Positions 1 to 8,270 of a stretch of DNA of 12,026 bases are shown piece by piece. Source of the DNA: an uncultured Alphaproteobacteria bacterium (lineage in GTDB: Bacteria; Pseudomonadota; Alphaproteobacteria; Rhizobiales; Rhizobiaceae); the NCBI GenBank assembly GCA_929200335.1, contig CAKMZG010000021.1:4956-16981 (forward strand), read 5' to 3'. Position numbers and translations under genes: made by a program. The first letter of the stretch is position 1, and each line of letters starts with the position of its first letter. A model generated the notes under the pieces. It was given only the letters and a program-made list of their open reading frames with translations. It did no database searches and had not been told where the DNA came from.

Positions 1-1652
1 GCCAATGGGCCAATAGGCATTCCTGCCATTTTTGCACAATTTTCAATCATTGCAGCAGGCACACCTTCAAGCAACATGTTATATGCCTCACTCATATAAC
101 GAAGCACACAACGGTTAGCAAAGAACCCGCGGGTATCATTTACAACAATTGGCGTTTTCTTGATGGTCATAACAAAATCAATGGCCATGGCAAGCGCTTT
201 ATCACCAGTTTTATCACCCGTGATAATTTCAACCAGCATCATTTTATCAACAGGTGAAAAGAAATGGATGCCGATGAATTGATCTTGACGCTTTGATGCC
301 TCTGCCAATGATGTAATTGGCAGCGTTGAAGTATTAGAGGCAAAAATTGCATCTTCAGCAATCACAGCTTCCACTTTTTCTGTCACATCTTTTTTCACAT
401 CACGGTCTTCAAACACAGCTTCAATTACCAATTGACAGTCCTTTAGCGCGGCATAATCATCTGCCGTTTGAATGCGATCCAAATGCGCCTGCTTCATCTC
501 TTCGGTTACAGCGCCGCGCTTCATGCCCTTATCTAAAAGACCCGTTGAATAGGATTTACCCTTTTCCGCCGCTTCAATGTTCTGATCAAGCAGCACAACT
601 TCAATGCCAGCTTTTGCCGATACATAAGCAATACCGGCACCCATGAAACCAGCGCCAACAACGCCAACTTTGGTGATTTTATTAGGTGCTATATCTTTTG
701 GACGACGCGCCCCCTTGTTCAATTCTTGCATAGAAATAAACAGCGAACGGATCATCATAGCCGCTTCTGTAGATTGCAGCACATTAGCAAAATAGCGTTG
801 CTCTACTTTTATTGCCAAATCCATAGGCAATAACATGCCTTCATAAACACATTTTAAAATTGCACGCGCACCGGGATAATTATCCTGTGTTTCACGGCGA
901 TAAATGGCATTAGCAGGTGGGAAAGTTTGAAACCCTTGAGGAGAATAAACGGCACCGCTTGGAAATTTATACCCACGTTTATCCCAAGGCTTAACAGGAT
1001 CAAGGCCATCTTTAATTTTCTGCTTAGCAGCTTCAACCAATTCATCATGAGGCACAACAGCATCAATTAATCCCATAGCTTTTGCGCGCGTAGCCTTTAA
1101 GCTTGAGCCTTGCAACAACATCTGTAGCGCATCTTGAGTATTCACCAAACGTGGCACACGCTGCGTGCCACCAGCACCAGGGAAAAGCCCAACTTTAACC
1201 TCAGGCAAACCAACGCGCAGCTTTGGATTATCAGAAGCCACACGAGCATGACAAGCAAGCGCTAATTCAAATGCACCACCCATGCAGGTGCCGTTAATAG
1301 CAGCAACCGATGGCTTTCCGCAGGTTTCCAACTCACGGAATGCTTTATTTAGATCACCTATGCCATCAAATAACATTTGAGCAGCACCTTCAGGATCTTT
1401 GGCTTTTTGAGCATGAAACTCACCCAAAACACCCTTAAGCATGTTGAGGTCTGCACCACCAGAGAAGGTTGATTTACCAGAAGCAAAAACAAGACCTTTA
1501 ATGTTCTCATCGGTTTTGACATCGGCAACAATTTTTTGAATGTCTTCAACCACGCTGGCATCAATCACATTCATAGATTTATCAGCCATATCCCATGTAT
1601 AAAGAGCAATGCCATCGCTATCAATTTCGACGTTGAAATTTTTATATGTCAT
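1..1652 (-). CDS. fadB: Fused enoyl-CoA hydratase / 3-hydroxyacyl-CoA dehydrogenase (FadB/FadJ-like), 3' end outside the window
   Basis: Beta-oxidation multifunctional enzyme: hydrates trans-2-enoyl-CoA and then oxidises L-3-hydroxyacyl-CoA with NAD+, in the cytoplasm. My own translation gives 550 uninterrupted codons running off the left edge; the family is usually about 700-740 residues, so roughly a quarter is missing. Residues about 1-190 form the crotonase domain, with oxyanion-hole segments near SGGAD (64-68) and GTCMGG (121-126). The two catalytic glutamates of this family correspond to E129 ([10 protein letters not shown]) and E151 ([15 protein letters not shown]). A Rossmann NAD site, VGAGFMGAG, begins the dehydrogenase domain, followed by SNTST and the catalytic-His motif HFFSPV. 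The ATG at 1652 follows GGGAG by 6 bases, and that Shine-Dalgarno touches the thiolase stop codon, so the two genes are cotranscribed and perhaps translationally coupled. FadB and FadJ cannot be separated on this evidence. Confidence 0.93.
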   Translation of the reverse strand, partial: MTYKNFNVEIDSDGIALYTWDMADKSMNVIDASVVEDIQKIVADVKTDENIKGLVFASGKSTFSGGADLNMLKGVLGEFHAQKAKDPEGAAQMLFDGIGDLNKAFRELETCGKPSVAAINGTCMGGAFELALACHARVASDNPKLRVGLPEVKVGLFPGAGGTQRVPRLVNTQDALQMLLQGSSLKATRAKAMGLIDAVVPHDELVEAAKQKIKDGLDPVKPWDKRGYKFPSGAVYSPQGFQTFPPANAIYRRETQDNYPGARAILKCVYEGMLLPMDLAIKVEQRYFANVLQSTEAAMMIRSLFISMQELNKGARRPKDIAPNKITKVGVVGAGFMGAGIAYVSAKAGIEVVLLDQNIEAAEKGKSYSTGLLDKGMKRGAVTEEMKQAHLDRIQTADDYAALKDCQLVIEAVFEDRDVKKDVTEKVEAVIAEDAIFASNTSTLPITSLAEASKRQDQFIGIHFFSPVDKMMLVEIITGDKTGDKALAMAIDFVMTIKKTPIVVNDTRGFFANRCVLRYMSEAYNMLLEGVPAAMIENCAKMAGMPIGPL

Positions 1653-1663
1653 AATCTTCTCCC

Positions 1664-2872
1664 TTATACGCGTTCAATGATGGTAGCTGTACCCATGCCA
1701 GCACCAATACAAAGTGTTACAAGCGCAGTGTTTAAATCGCGGCGCTCTAATTCATCTAAAACCGTACCCAAAATCATTGCCCCTGTTGCACCCAATGGAT
1801 GTCCCATGGCAATAGCACCGCCGCAAACATTCATCTTATCATGAGAAATATCAAAATGCTGCATATAGCGCAGAACCACGGAAGCAAAAGCCTCATTAAG
1901 CTCAAATAAATCAATATCAGACAATTTCATATTAGCCCGATCAAGCAGCTTTTCAGTAACATCAATGGGGCCTGTTAGCATTAATGCAGGATCAGAACCA
2001 ATATTAGCAAATGCACGAATTTTAGCCCGAGGCTTAATGTCAAATTTTTCACCACCTGCTTTTGAGCCCATTAAAATGGCAGCCGCGCCATCAACAATAC
2101 CAGAGGAATTACCCGCATGGTGAACATGGGTTACGCTTTCTACATCTGGATGTGCTTGGATAGCAACCGCATCAAAGCCACCCATTTCACCCATCATAAC
2201 AAAGCTAGGGTCTAAGGATGCTAAAGACTGCATATCCGTATTAGGACGCATATGCTCATCTTTATCTAAAATAGTCAGGCCATTAATATCTTTTACAGCA
2301 ACAACAGATTTATCAAAACGCCCCTCTTTCCATGATTGCGCCGAGCGTTTTTGGCTCTCAACGGCATAGGCATCTGCATCATCACGAGAAAACCCGTATT
2401 TTGTAGCAATTAGATCTGCAGAAATACCTTGAGGCATAAAATAAGATGGTACCGCAACAGAAGGATCCATCGGCCAAGCACCGCCAGACATGCCCATACC
2501 AACGCGCGACATGCTTTCAACACCTCCGGCAATAATCAAATCATCCATACCAGAATTAATCTTGCTTGAGGCAAGGTTCACTGCATCAAGACCAGAGGCA
2601 CAAAAACGATTGATCTGCATACCCGGAACGCGGTTATCATATCCTGCTTCAAATACCGCAGCACGGGCAATATCAGAACCAGCCTCACCCACAGGATCAA
2701 CGCAGCCAAGAATAACATCATCAACCTGCTTCGTGTCCAAACCATTGCGTTCTTCCAAAGCTTTTAGGGTATGAGCTGCCAAACGTACCGCTGGCACCTC
2801 ATGCAAAGACCCATCTTTTTTACCCCGTCCACGCGGCGTACGCACATGGTCATAAATATAAGTTTCACTCAT
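1664..2872 (-). CDS. fadA: Acetyl-CoA C-acyltransferase (thiolase), beta-oxidation type
   Basis: Thiolase of 402 residues, the normal family length. It cleaves 3-ketoacyl-CoA with CoA to acetyl-CoA and a shortened acyl-CoA. The nucleophilic cysteine is C91 in [12 protein letters not shown]. The other active-site signatures are NEAF (326-329), H358 in [15 protein letters not shown], and the proton-donor cysteine C388 in [23 protein letters not shown] (252-265) is the usual CoA-side segment. The ATG at 2872 has GGAG 7 bases upstream, which supports this start. It lies 56 bases after the acyl-CoA dehydrogenase and 11 bases before the hydratase/dehydrogenase gene on the same strand, so it is the middle gene of the operon. 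A biosynthetic acetoacetyl-CoA thiolase (PhaA/AtoB) would look similar; the neighbours argue for a degradative role. The chain-length range cannot be read from sequence. Confidence 0.95.
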   Translation of the reverse strand: MSETYIYDHVRTPRGRGKKDGSLHEVPAVRLAAHTLKALEERNGLDTKQVDDVILGCVDPVGEAGSDIARAAVFEAGYDNRVPGMQINRFCASGLDAVNLASSKINSGMDDLIIAGGVESMSRVGMGMSGGAWPMDPSVAVPSYFMPQGISADLIATKYGFSRDDADAYAVESQKRSAQSWKEGRFDKSVVAVKDINGLTILDKDEHMRPNTDMQSLASLDPSFVMMGEMGGFDAVAIQAHPDVESVTHVHHAGNSSGIVDGAAAILMGSKAGGEKFDIKPRAKIRAFANIGSDPALMLTGPIDVTEKLLDRANMKLSDIDLFELNEAFASVVLRYMQHFDISHDKMNVCGGAIAMGHPLGATGAMILGTVLDELERRDLNTALVTLCIGAGMGTATIIERV

Positions 2873-2928
2873 TTAATCACTCCATTCCTCAATATTCTAA
2901 ATCTTTTTAACCCTTGATGGTATATGCT

Positions 2929-4722
2929 CTAAAATGCATCAGTTTCCATAGCCATCATAGTTTCGCACCCCGTGGAGATGCGATCCATATGAGCATTGCA
3001 TTCTGGCATAATACGCTCCATGAAAAACTTAGCCGTAAGCAATTTGTTTTCATAGAATTTTGGATTATCTGTACCAGCTTCTAATTTATCATTAGCAACT
3101 TTGGCCATTTTCGCCCACATATAACCCAAAACTACTAAGCCAGTAAGGTGCATATAATCCGTGGATGCCGCGCCCGCGTTTTCAGGCTTAGCCATAGCAT
3201 TAGACATCAACCACATGGTGGCTTCTTGTAATTTGCTCAAACCTTGAGACAAGGGTTTAGTATAATCAGCCATTTTATCATCGTCTTTATGACTTGAAAT
3301 GAATGAACCCACCTCTTTAAAGAATGCTTGGATTGCACGACCGCCATTACGCGGCAATTTACGTCCAACCAAATCAAGGGCTTGAATACCATTAGCACCT
3401 TCATAAATCATGGCAATGCGGGAATCGCGTACAAATTGCTCCATGCCCCATTCTTGAATATAGCCATGGCCGCCAAAAACTTGCTGTGCCATGACTGCAT
3501 TATCAAACCCCTTATCGGTCAAAACACCTTTTAACACAGGGGTTAACAAACCCATCATATCGTCAGCCGCCTCACGTGTCTCATCATCTAAGCCTCGGTG
3601 TGATAAATCACCATTTAATGATGTCCAAAGGGCAAATGCACGCCCCGCTTCATTGATGCTTTTAATCGTCATCAAAATACGACGGATATCTGGATGCACT
3701 ATTAAGGCATCAGCAGACTTATCAGGCTCTTGCGCACCAGAAAGCGCACGGCCTTGGCGACGGTCTTTAGCATATTCAACTGCATTTTGATAGGCCACTT
3801 CAGAAATTGCCAATCCCTGAATGCCAACGCCTAAGCGCGCTTCATTCATCATCGTGAACATAGCAGATAGGCCTTTGTTCTCAGTGCCAACAAGCCAGCC
3901 CTTAGCCCCATCATAATTCATCACGCATGTAGAATTGCCATGAATACCCATTTTTTCTTCTAAAGCACCACAAGAAAGCGCATTGCGCTCTCCAATTGAG
4001 CCATCCTCATTAACTATATACTTGGGCACTACAAATAACGAAATACCTTTTGTGCCTTCAGGCGCTCCTTCAATGCGTGCAATTACAAGGTGAATGATAT
4101 TTTCGCTCATTTCATGCTCACCAGCAGATATGAAAATCTTTTGCCCAGAAATAGCATAAGAGCCATCCTCATTTGGCACAGCTTTCGTGCGCAACAAGCC
4201 AAGATCTGTACCACAATGTGGCTCAGTTAAATTCATGGTGCCAGTCCATTGGCCAGCAATCATTTTTGGTGCATAAATCTCTTTTTGCTCTTGGCTACCA
4301 TGGGCAAGAAGAGCCGCCACAGCACCCTGCGTTAAACCTGGATACATGGCAAAGGCCACATTGGCAGAGTTCATATATTCACCTATTGCAGAACCTAGTG
4401 CGGCAGGCAGGTTTTGACCGCCAAATTCTTCAGGCATCGCAAGACCATTCCAACCGCCTTCACAATAAGCATCATAAGCCTCTTTAAATCCTTTAGGCAC
4501 AGATACCGTACCGTCTTCATTTAAAATACAGCCTTCGCTATCTCCCGATTTATTAAGAGGAGCCGTTACCTCTTCGCAAAGCTTTGCGCCTTCAGTTAAA
4601 ATAGCCTCAATCATATCAGGTGTTGCATCTGCAAAACCCGGCAGATTGTTATATTGGTTAATGTTCAAAACTTCATTCAAGACAAACAATGTATCTTCAA
4701 CTGGTGCGCTATAACTTGGCAT
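2929..4722 (-). CDS. Acyl-CoA dehydrogenase with C-terminal extension domain
   Basis: FAD-dependent acyl-CoA dehydrogenase of 597 residues, catalysing the first beta-oxidation step (acyl-CoA to trans-2-enoyl-CoA, electrons to ETF). Order: N-terminal helical domain (about 40-155), middle beta domain with MNLTEPHCGTDLG (163-175), and a C-terminal helical domain with the FAD/dimer signature QVFGGHGYIQEWGMEQ (414-429). The catalytic base is very probably E441 in IYEGANGIQ, the position used by medium- and short-chain enzymes. About 130 residues follow this core, which marks the longer subfamily (about 590-600 residues) common in alphaproteobacteria, related to DmdC and AidB-like enzymes, rather than the roughly 380-residue short type or the 814-residue E. 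coli FadE. The ATG at 4722 has GAGGG 6 bases upstream. It is first in the operon. Substrate is unknown: fatty acyl-CoA is likely, but methylmercaptopropionyl-CoA or a branched acyl-CoA is possible. Confidence 0.93.
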   Translation of the reverse strand: MPSYSAPVEDTLFVLNEVLNINQYNNLPGFADATPDMIEAILTEGAKLCEEVTAPLNKSGDSEGCILNEDGTVSVPKGFKEAYDAYCEGGWNGLAMPEEFGGQNLPAALGSAIGEYMNSANVAFAMYPGLTQGAVAALLAHGSQEQKEIYAPKMIAGQWTGTMNLTEPHCGTDLGLLRTKAVPNEDGSYAISGQKIFISAGEHEMSENIIHLVIARIEGAPEGTKGISLFVVPKYIVNEDGSIGERNALSCGALEEKMGIHGNSTCVMNYDGAKGWLVGTENKGLSAMFTMMNEARLGVGIQGLAISEVAYQNAVEYAKDRRQGRALSGAQEPDKSADALIVHPDIRRILMTIKSINEAGRAFALWTSLNGDLSHRGLDDETREAADDMMGLLTPVLKGVLTDKGFDNAVMAQQVFGGHGYIQEWGMEQFVRDSRIAMIYEGANGIQALDLVGRKLPRNGGRAIQAFFKEVGSFISSHKDDDKMADYTKPLSQGLSKLQEATMWLMSNAMAKPENAGAASTDYMHLTGLVVLGYMWAKMAKVANDKLEAGTDNPKFYENKLLTAKFFMERIMPECNAHMDRISTGCETMMAMETDAF

Positions 4723-4934
4723 GACATTCCCTCTTCTACTTCAATAATGGACGCTCTCACATAATCTGATGATGCCCCATCAATTATAAATTTTTATGAC
4801 ACCAAATAGTGTCTAAATTAATGATCAAATGCTGGAATTTATAAGGTAATATGTGATGATCCCCCACTTTTGGTCACCCCTAATTCCATAACATTGATAC
4901 AACAACTCAATCCCATGGTGTCAAATCTTATTAA

Positions 4935-4963
4935 ACAATATATTACATTTACGTAAACGTCAA
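4935..4963 (-). promoter_or_regulatory. Possible promoter of the beta-oxidation operon, overlapping the operator
   Basis: On the minus strand TTGACG (4963-4958) matches five of six bases of the -35 consensus. It is followed at a 17-base spacing by TATTGT (4940-4935), or at 15 bases by the better hexamer TATATT (4942-4937). Most of the ACGT palindrome lies at the -35 box and in the spacer, a typical position for MerR-family operators. This would give a leader of about 200 bases before the acyl-CoA dehydrogenase start, which is rather long, so a promoter nearer the gene cannot be excluded. Confidence 0.3.
4948..4963. promoter_or_regulatory. Imperfect palindrome TTTACGTAAACGTCAA, probable MerR-type (LiuR-like) operator
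   Basis: The sequence reads TTnACGT-AA-ACGTnAA. The ACGT half-sites are symmetric about the central AA, and the outer TT/AA pairs also match, leaving only one unpaired position per side. From memory, this resembles the operator class of MerR-family regulators of branched-chain amino-acid and fatty-acid catabolism such as LiuR. Its place next to an acyl-CoA dehydrogenase operon fits that role. No merR gene is visible in the window, so the regulator would act from elsewhere. Confidence 0.5.
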
Positions 4964-5040
4964 ATATTTTTTATGGCATTCTCGGCATCAAATGCTAGGC
5001 TTTAAAAAATAAAAGTATTTATATCCAAGCGAGTAATTTC

Positions 5041-5418
5041 ATGAAAATTCTAAAGGACATCTTACTATCAATGCTCAATGCCACCTTAATGTTGGCTATC
5101 ATGTTAGGCATTGTGTTGATTATCATAATATCACAAGTCAATGGCTTAGTTGAAGACACAAGCCACGCTATTAAGGGCGTTTTAGAGCCTCAAATTGCAA
5201 GATTAGATAGAATAGGAAATGGTATTGAAATACTCCAACACAAAATAAATAACAGCAAATTAGAAGCCCCTAAGTTAAAAGCCATTACATTTGAATTAAA
5301 ACATCTGAATGAGCAGCTTTCTAAAGTTAACACCTCAGTTAAAGAGGCAAAGGCAATACCTCGAGATCAAATTATAGCTAAACTAATTGAGCAAATCGCC
5401 AATAAATTAAAGCAATAA
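5041..5418 (+). CDS. Small single-pass membrane protein with coiled-coil-like tail, function unknown
   Basis: I do not recognise this 125-residue protein. A short Lys-containing N-terminus (MKILKD) is followed by one strongly hydrophobic segment, about residues 8-30, ending in VLIIII. No signal-peptidase site is evident, so it looks like an uncleaved signal anchor with the N-terminus inside and about 95 residues in the periplasm. The tail is rich in Leu, Ile, Lys, Glu, Asn and Gln with heptad-like spacing (about 45-125), suggesting helices or a coiled coil, with a break at the proline near 107. It has no cysteine. The start at 5041 has only a weak Shine-Dalgarno (GAG, 5031-5033). It lies 81 bases before kefC on the same strand, so cotranscription is possible but unproven. 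Its base composition is more AT-rich than that of its neighbours. It is a plausible real gene because it fills an otherwise empty gap and has a coherent topology. Confidence 0.65.
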   Translation: MKILKDILLSMLNATLMLAIMLGIVLIIIISQVNGLVEDTSHAIKGVLEPQIARLDRIGNGIEILQHKINNSKLEAPKLKAITFELKHLNEQLSKVNTSVKEAKAIPRDQIIAKLIEQIANKLKQ

Positions 5419-5499
5419 GCGATACTGGATTGCATTAATTCAATTTGTTTCATATGGTCAGTGCTATTTTAAAAATATTTAGCATTCTATGAGGGCACA

Positions 5500-7365
5500 A
5501 TGACCGGATTTCTACTACTCGCGACGATTTTTCTAGTAGCTGGGGTTATTGCAGTTCCTATTGCTTCACGCTTAGGGCTTGGCTCTGTATTGGGCTATTT
5601 AATTGCGGGTATTTTAATCAGCCCAATCCTTGCATGGCTTCATGTGGATGTCATCTCCATTCAGCACTTTGCAGAATTCGGCGTGGTCATGATGCTGTTT
5701 CTGGTTGGCCTTGAATTGGAACCCAAATTGCTATGGTCAATGCGCGCAAAACTGCTTGGCCTTGGTGGTGGACAAGTGGTTTTAACCACCCTGCTAATCA
5801 TGGCGGCAAGCCTTGCCCTTGGCCAACCATGGACAATAGCACTCGCCATTGGCTTGGTCTTATCCCTATCTTCCACTGCAATCGTCTTACAAACCTTAAA
5901 TGAAAAAGGCTTGATGAAATCCGATGGCGGACAATCCAGCTTTTCAATTTTACTGTTTCAAGACATTGCCGTCATCCCAATGTTGGCACTCATCCCACTT
6001 TTAGCCTTACCAGAATTAATGAATGGTATTGCAGATCATGCCTCAGAGGGTGGCGATCATGGGGCTACATTCAGCTTGATTGAAGGGCTAGCAGGATGGC
6101 AAACAGCGCTCGTTACCATCGCAGCCATCGCCATTGTAGGATTGGTGGGTAATTTTCTAACCTCGCCAATTTTCCGTTTCATTGCTAAGGCAAATCTACG
6201 TGAACTTTTCACCGCTACTGCTTTAATGATGGTTATCGGCATTGCGCTTTTAATGTCATTGGTTGGCTTGTCGCCCGCCCTTGGTACATTTTTAGCAGGT
6301 GTGGTACTTGCCAATAGTGAATATCGCCATGAATTAGAATCCGATATTGAACCCTTCAAAGGATTATTGCTTGGATTATTTTTCATGTCCGTTGGCGCTG
6401 GTATTAATTTTGCACTTTTATTTGGTAATTTTGGCCTAATTGTAGCCCTTACCCTAGGCTTAATGGCCATTAAAGCCGCTGTACTTTTAATCCTTGCCAA
6501 AATTTTTAAACTAGAAGGCTCAAACAAATGGCTTCTAGGCCTTGGACTTGCCCAAGCAGGTGAGTTTGGCTTTGTTCTTTTATCTTTCACCGTTGCCAAT
6601 GGCGTATTACCTAAAGCAATTTCTGAGCAATTGCTCTTAGTCGTTGCACTTTCAATGCTCCTAACACCTGCCCTATTCATCTTCTATGACAAGATTATCA
6701 CGCCTTATTTTTCAAAACGAGATACACGTGAAGCTGATGATATTGAAGAGCAAAACCATATTATCATTGCTGGTCATGGCCGTATAGGTGGCATTGTTAA
6801 TCGCATGTTAAATAGTGCTGGCTTTACGTCCACAGTGATTGATTACAGCTCTAAGCAATTGGAAATGTTAGAAAAATTTGGTGTAAAAGCCTATTTTGGC
6901 GATGCCACACGACCAGATCTTCTTCATTCCGCTGGCATTGAAGAGGCAAAACTTCTTATAATCGCTATCGATGGCAAGGAACAAGTCACCGAGTTGGTTA
7001 AATATGTAGCCCATAATTATCCTCATGTGCATGTGATTGCCCGCGCTCATGATCGTAATCATGTCTATGATCTTTGGCATGCTGGGTGTCGAGATATTAT
7101 CCGTGAAACCTATGACAGTTCCATCCGCATTGGACGTTCGGCTTATGAAGCCTTGGGCGCCAATGCTGACCAAGCTGAACGCATGAAAACCGCCTATGAT
7201 GAATTTGATAGAAACATCATGCTGGATATGGCTGAACATTATGATCCTGCCATTACTTTTCATGAAAATGAAGCCTATGTGCAAAAAGCACGGGAGATGT
7301 CTGAAACAGGCAATCGTGCCTTGAACAAAAAGATGCAAGCAATCTTGGGGGAAACCAAGAAATAG
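5500..7365 (+). CDS. kefC: KefC/KefB-type glutathione-gated potassium/proton antiporter (CPA2 family)
   Basis: Inner-membrane monovalent cation/H+ antiporter of 621 residues, the usual KefB/KefC length. Residues about 1-400 hold roughly 12 hydrophobic segments of the Na+/H+ exchanger domain. The ion-site motif LLFQDIAVIP (151-160) carries the conserved aspartate D155. The KefC-type cytoplasmic loop HELESDIEPFKGLL (277-290) closely matches what I recall of the E. coli protein. After a linker, an RCK_N/TrkA-N Rossmann domain (about 419-535) has GHGRIG (425-430), the ribose-binding acid D448 and the segment FGDATRPDLLHSAG. In E. coli, glutathione closes this transporter and glutathione-electrophile adducts open it, acidifying the cytoplasm for protection. 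The start has GAGGG (5491-5495) 4 bases upstream. No kefF or kefG ancillary gene lies beside it. YbaL-like CPA2 members are an alternative; actual ion and glutathione gating are inferred. Confidence 0.85.
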   Translation: MTGFLLLATIFLVAGVIAVPIASRLGLGSVLGYLIAGILISPILAWLHVDVISIQHFAEFGVVMMLFLVGLELEPKLLWSMRAKLLGLGGGQVVLTTLLIMAASLALGQPWTIALAIGLVLSLSSTAIVLQTLNEKGLMKSDGGQSSFSILLFQDIAVIPMLALIPLLALPELMNGIADHASEGGDHGATFSLIEGLAGWQTALVTIAAIAIVGLVGNFLTSPIFRFIAKANLRELFTATALMMVIGIALLMSLVGLSPALGTFLAGVVLANSEYRHELESDIEPFKGLLLGLFFMSVGAGINFALLFGNFGLIVALTLGLMAIKAAVLLILAKIFKLEGSNKWLLGLGLAQAGEFGFVLLSFTVANGVLPKAISEQLLLVVALSMLLTPALFIFYDKIITPYFSKRDTREADDIEEQNHIIIAGHGRIGGIVNRMLNSAGFTSTVIDYSSKQLEMLEKFGVKAYFGDATRPDLLHSAGIEEAKLLIIAIDGKEQVTELVKYVAHNYPHVHVIARAHDRNHVYDLWHAGCRDIIRETYDSSIRIGRSAYEALGANADQAERMKTAYDEFDRNIMLDMAEHYDPAITFHENEAYVQKAREMSETGNRALNKKMQAILGETKK

Positions 7366-7379
7366 GCTTGTTTTTATAG

Positions 7380-7453
7380 GCCTCAAGATTTTGAATATGA
7401 TATGTTGATATTGGAATCAGAACCAATTATCCGTTCACTCCTACTCTTGAGGC
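7380..7453 (+). repeat. 9-bp inverted repeat whose right arm contains the thyA Shine-Dalgarno
   Basis: GCCTCAAGA (7380-7388) is perfectly complementary to TCTTGAGGC (7445-7453). The right arm contains GAGG (7449-7452), the thyA Shine-Dalgarno, 6 bases before the ATG. A smaller stem, ATTGG/CCAAT with an 8-base loop, lies between the arms. If the whole gap is transcribed, for example by read-through from kefC, the arms could pair and hide the ribosome site. If thyA starts from a promoter inside the gap (TTGATA at 7405-7410 is a possible -35), the left arm would be absent from the mRNA and the repeat might be chance or a DNA-level site. Confidence 0.45.
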
Positions 7454-7458
7454 TTTAA

Positions 7459-8253
7459 ATGCAACAATATCTCGACCTGCTGACCCATGTGATGGAAAAT
7501 GGCGTTGACCGTGGCGATCGCACTGGCACAGGTACGCGATCAGTATTTGGCCATCAAATGCGTTTTGATTTGCAACAAGGCTTTCCTGTTCTCACCACTA
7601 AAAAATTACATTTGCGCTCTATCATTCATGAACTTTTATGGTTTTTAATGGGGGAGACCAACATTGGATACTTGAAAGAAAACGGCGTATCCATTTGGGA
7701 TGAATGGGCAGATGAAAACGGTGACTTAGGGCCTGTTTATGGCGCTCAATGGCGCTCTTGGCCTGTAAGTGAGAATAAGACCGTTGATCAAATTGAACAA
7801 TTGGTACATGCCATAAAAAACAACCCTCAATCGCGCCGCCTTATTGTCTCTGCATGGAACCCAGCAGAAGTAAACAATATGGCGCTACCGCCTTGCCATT
7901 GTCTATTTCAATTCTATGTGGCTGATGACAAACTTTCTTGCCAACTCTATCAACGTTCTGCTGATATTTTTCTTGGTGTCCCCTTCAATATTGCATCCTA
8001 TGCGCTTTTAACTCAAATGCTGGCGCAGGTTTGCAATCTTCAGGTCGGAGATTTTGTACATACTTTGGGGGACGCTCATATTTATCATAATCATTTTGAG
8101 CAGGCTAAGCTGCAACTTACCCGCAAGCCTAAAACCCTGCCTCAAATGAAAATTAATCCTGATGTAATGGACTTATTCTCCTTTAAATATGAAGATTTCA
8201 CCCTTGAAAATTATGAGGCTGACCCCAGCATTAAGGCACCCATAGCGGTTTAA
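7459..8253 (+). CDS. thyA: Thymidylate synthase (ThyA)
   Basis: Converts dUMP to dTMP in the cytoplasm using 5,10-methylene-tetrahydrofolate as carbon donor and reductant, producing dihydrofolate. At 264 residues it has exactly the E. coli length, and key residues fall at the same numbers: R21, the R126/R127 phosphate-binding pair, the nucleophile C146 in LPPCHC, R166 and D169 in [17 protein letters not shown]177, and H207/Y209 in the DAHIYHNH segment. The C-terminus ends PIAV, close to the closing tail of the family. The start has GAGG 6 bases upstream. folA follows after 17 bases, the common thyA-folA pairing in which DHFR recycles the dihydrofolate made by ThyA. No truncation or oddity is seen in the protein. 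Confidence 0.99.
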   Translation: MQQYLDLLTHVMENGVDRGDRTGTGTRSVFGHQMRFDLQQGFPVLTTKKLHLRSIIHELLWFLMGETNIGYLKENGVSIWDEWADENGDLGPVYGAQWRSWPVSENKTVDQIEQLVHAIKNNPQSRRLIVSAWNPAEVNNMALPPCHCLFQFYVADDKLSCQLYQRSADIFLGVPFNIASYALLTQMLAQVCNLQVGDFVHTLGDAHIYHNHFEQAKLQLTRKPKTLPQMKINPDVMDLFSFKYEDFTLENYEADPSIKAPIAV

Positions 8254-8270
8254 ATAAAAGCAGTATAAAC

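Larger units (their letters stand above)
4723..5040. promoter_or_regulatory. Divergent intergenic control region
   Basis: This 318-base AT-rich stretch separates the start of the leftward beta-oxidation operon from the start of the rightward small membrane-protein gene, so it must hold the promoters for both directions. I see no plausible additional gene in it. The only strong structured element is the ACGT-type inverted repeat at 4948-4963, annotated separately. For the rightward gene I found no convincing -35/-10 pair; TATTTA at 5015-5020 is a possible -10 without a good -35. Confidence 0.7.

Noticed and set aside
1536..1844. A plus-strand open frame spanning the junction of the thiolase and the hydratase/dehydrogenase genes
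   Set aside because: Antisense to two genes with intact catalytic motifs and a shared operon junction; no Shine-Dalgarno and no recognisable product.
4798..4813. Inverted repeat GACAC-CAAATA-GTGTC in the divergent region
   Set aside because: Only five pairs and no extension inward or outward; this is expected by chance in 300 bases.
5462..5484. TGCTA...TAGCA inverted repeat just before the kefC ribosome site
   Set aside because: A five-base stem with an AT-rich 13-base loop; too weak for a terminator or a confident operator. The nearby candidate promoter hexamers (TTGTTT/TTTAAA and TTGCAT/TATGGT) are also weak.
6057..6680. A 207-codon open frame on the minus strand
   Set aside because: It lies wholly antisense to the transmembrane part of kefC, whose protein motifs are unmistakable. 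The antisense translation is Ser/Lys/Pro-rich without any recognisable domain.
6868..7386. A 172-codon minus-strand open frame starting in the kefC-thyA gap
   Set aside because: Almost all of it is antisense to the RCK domain of kefC, and the translation looks like a shadow of it, rich in Met/Ile/His from reverse codons.
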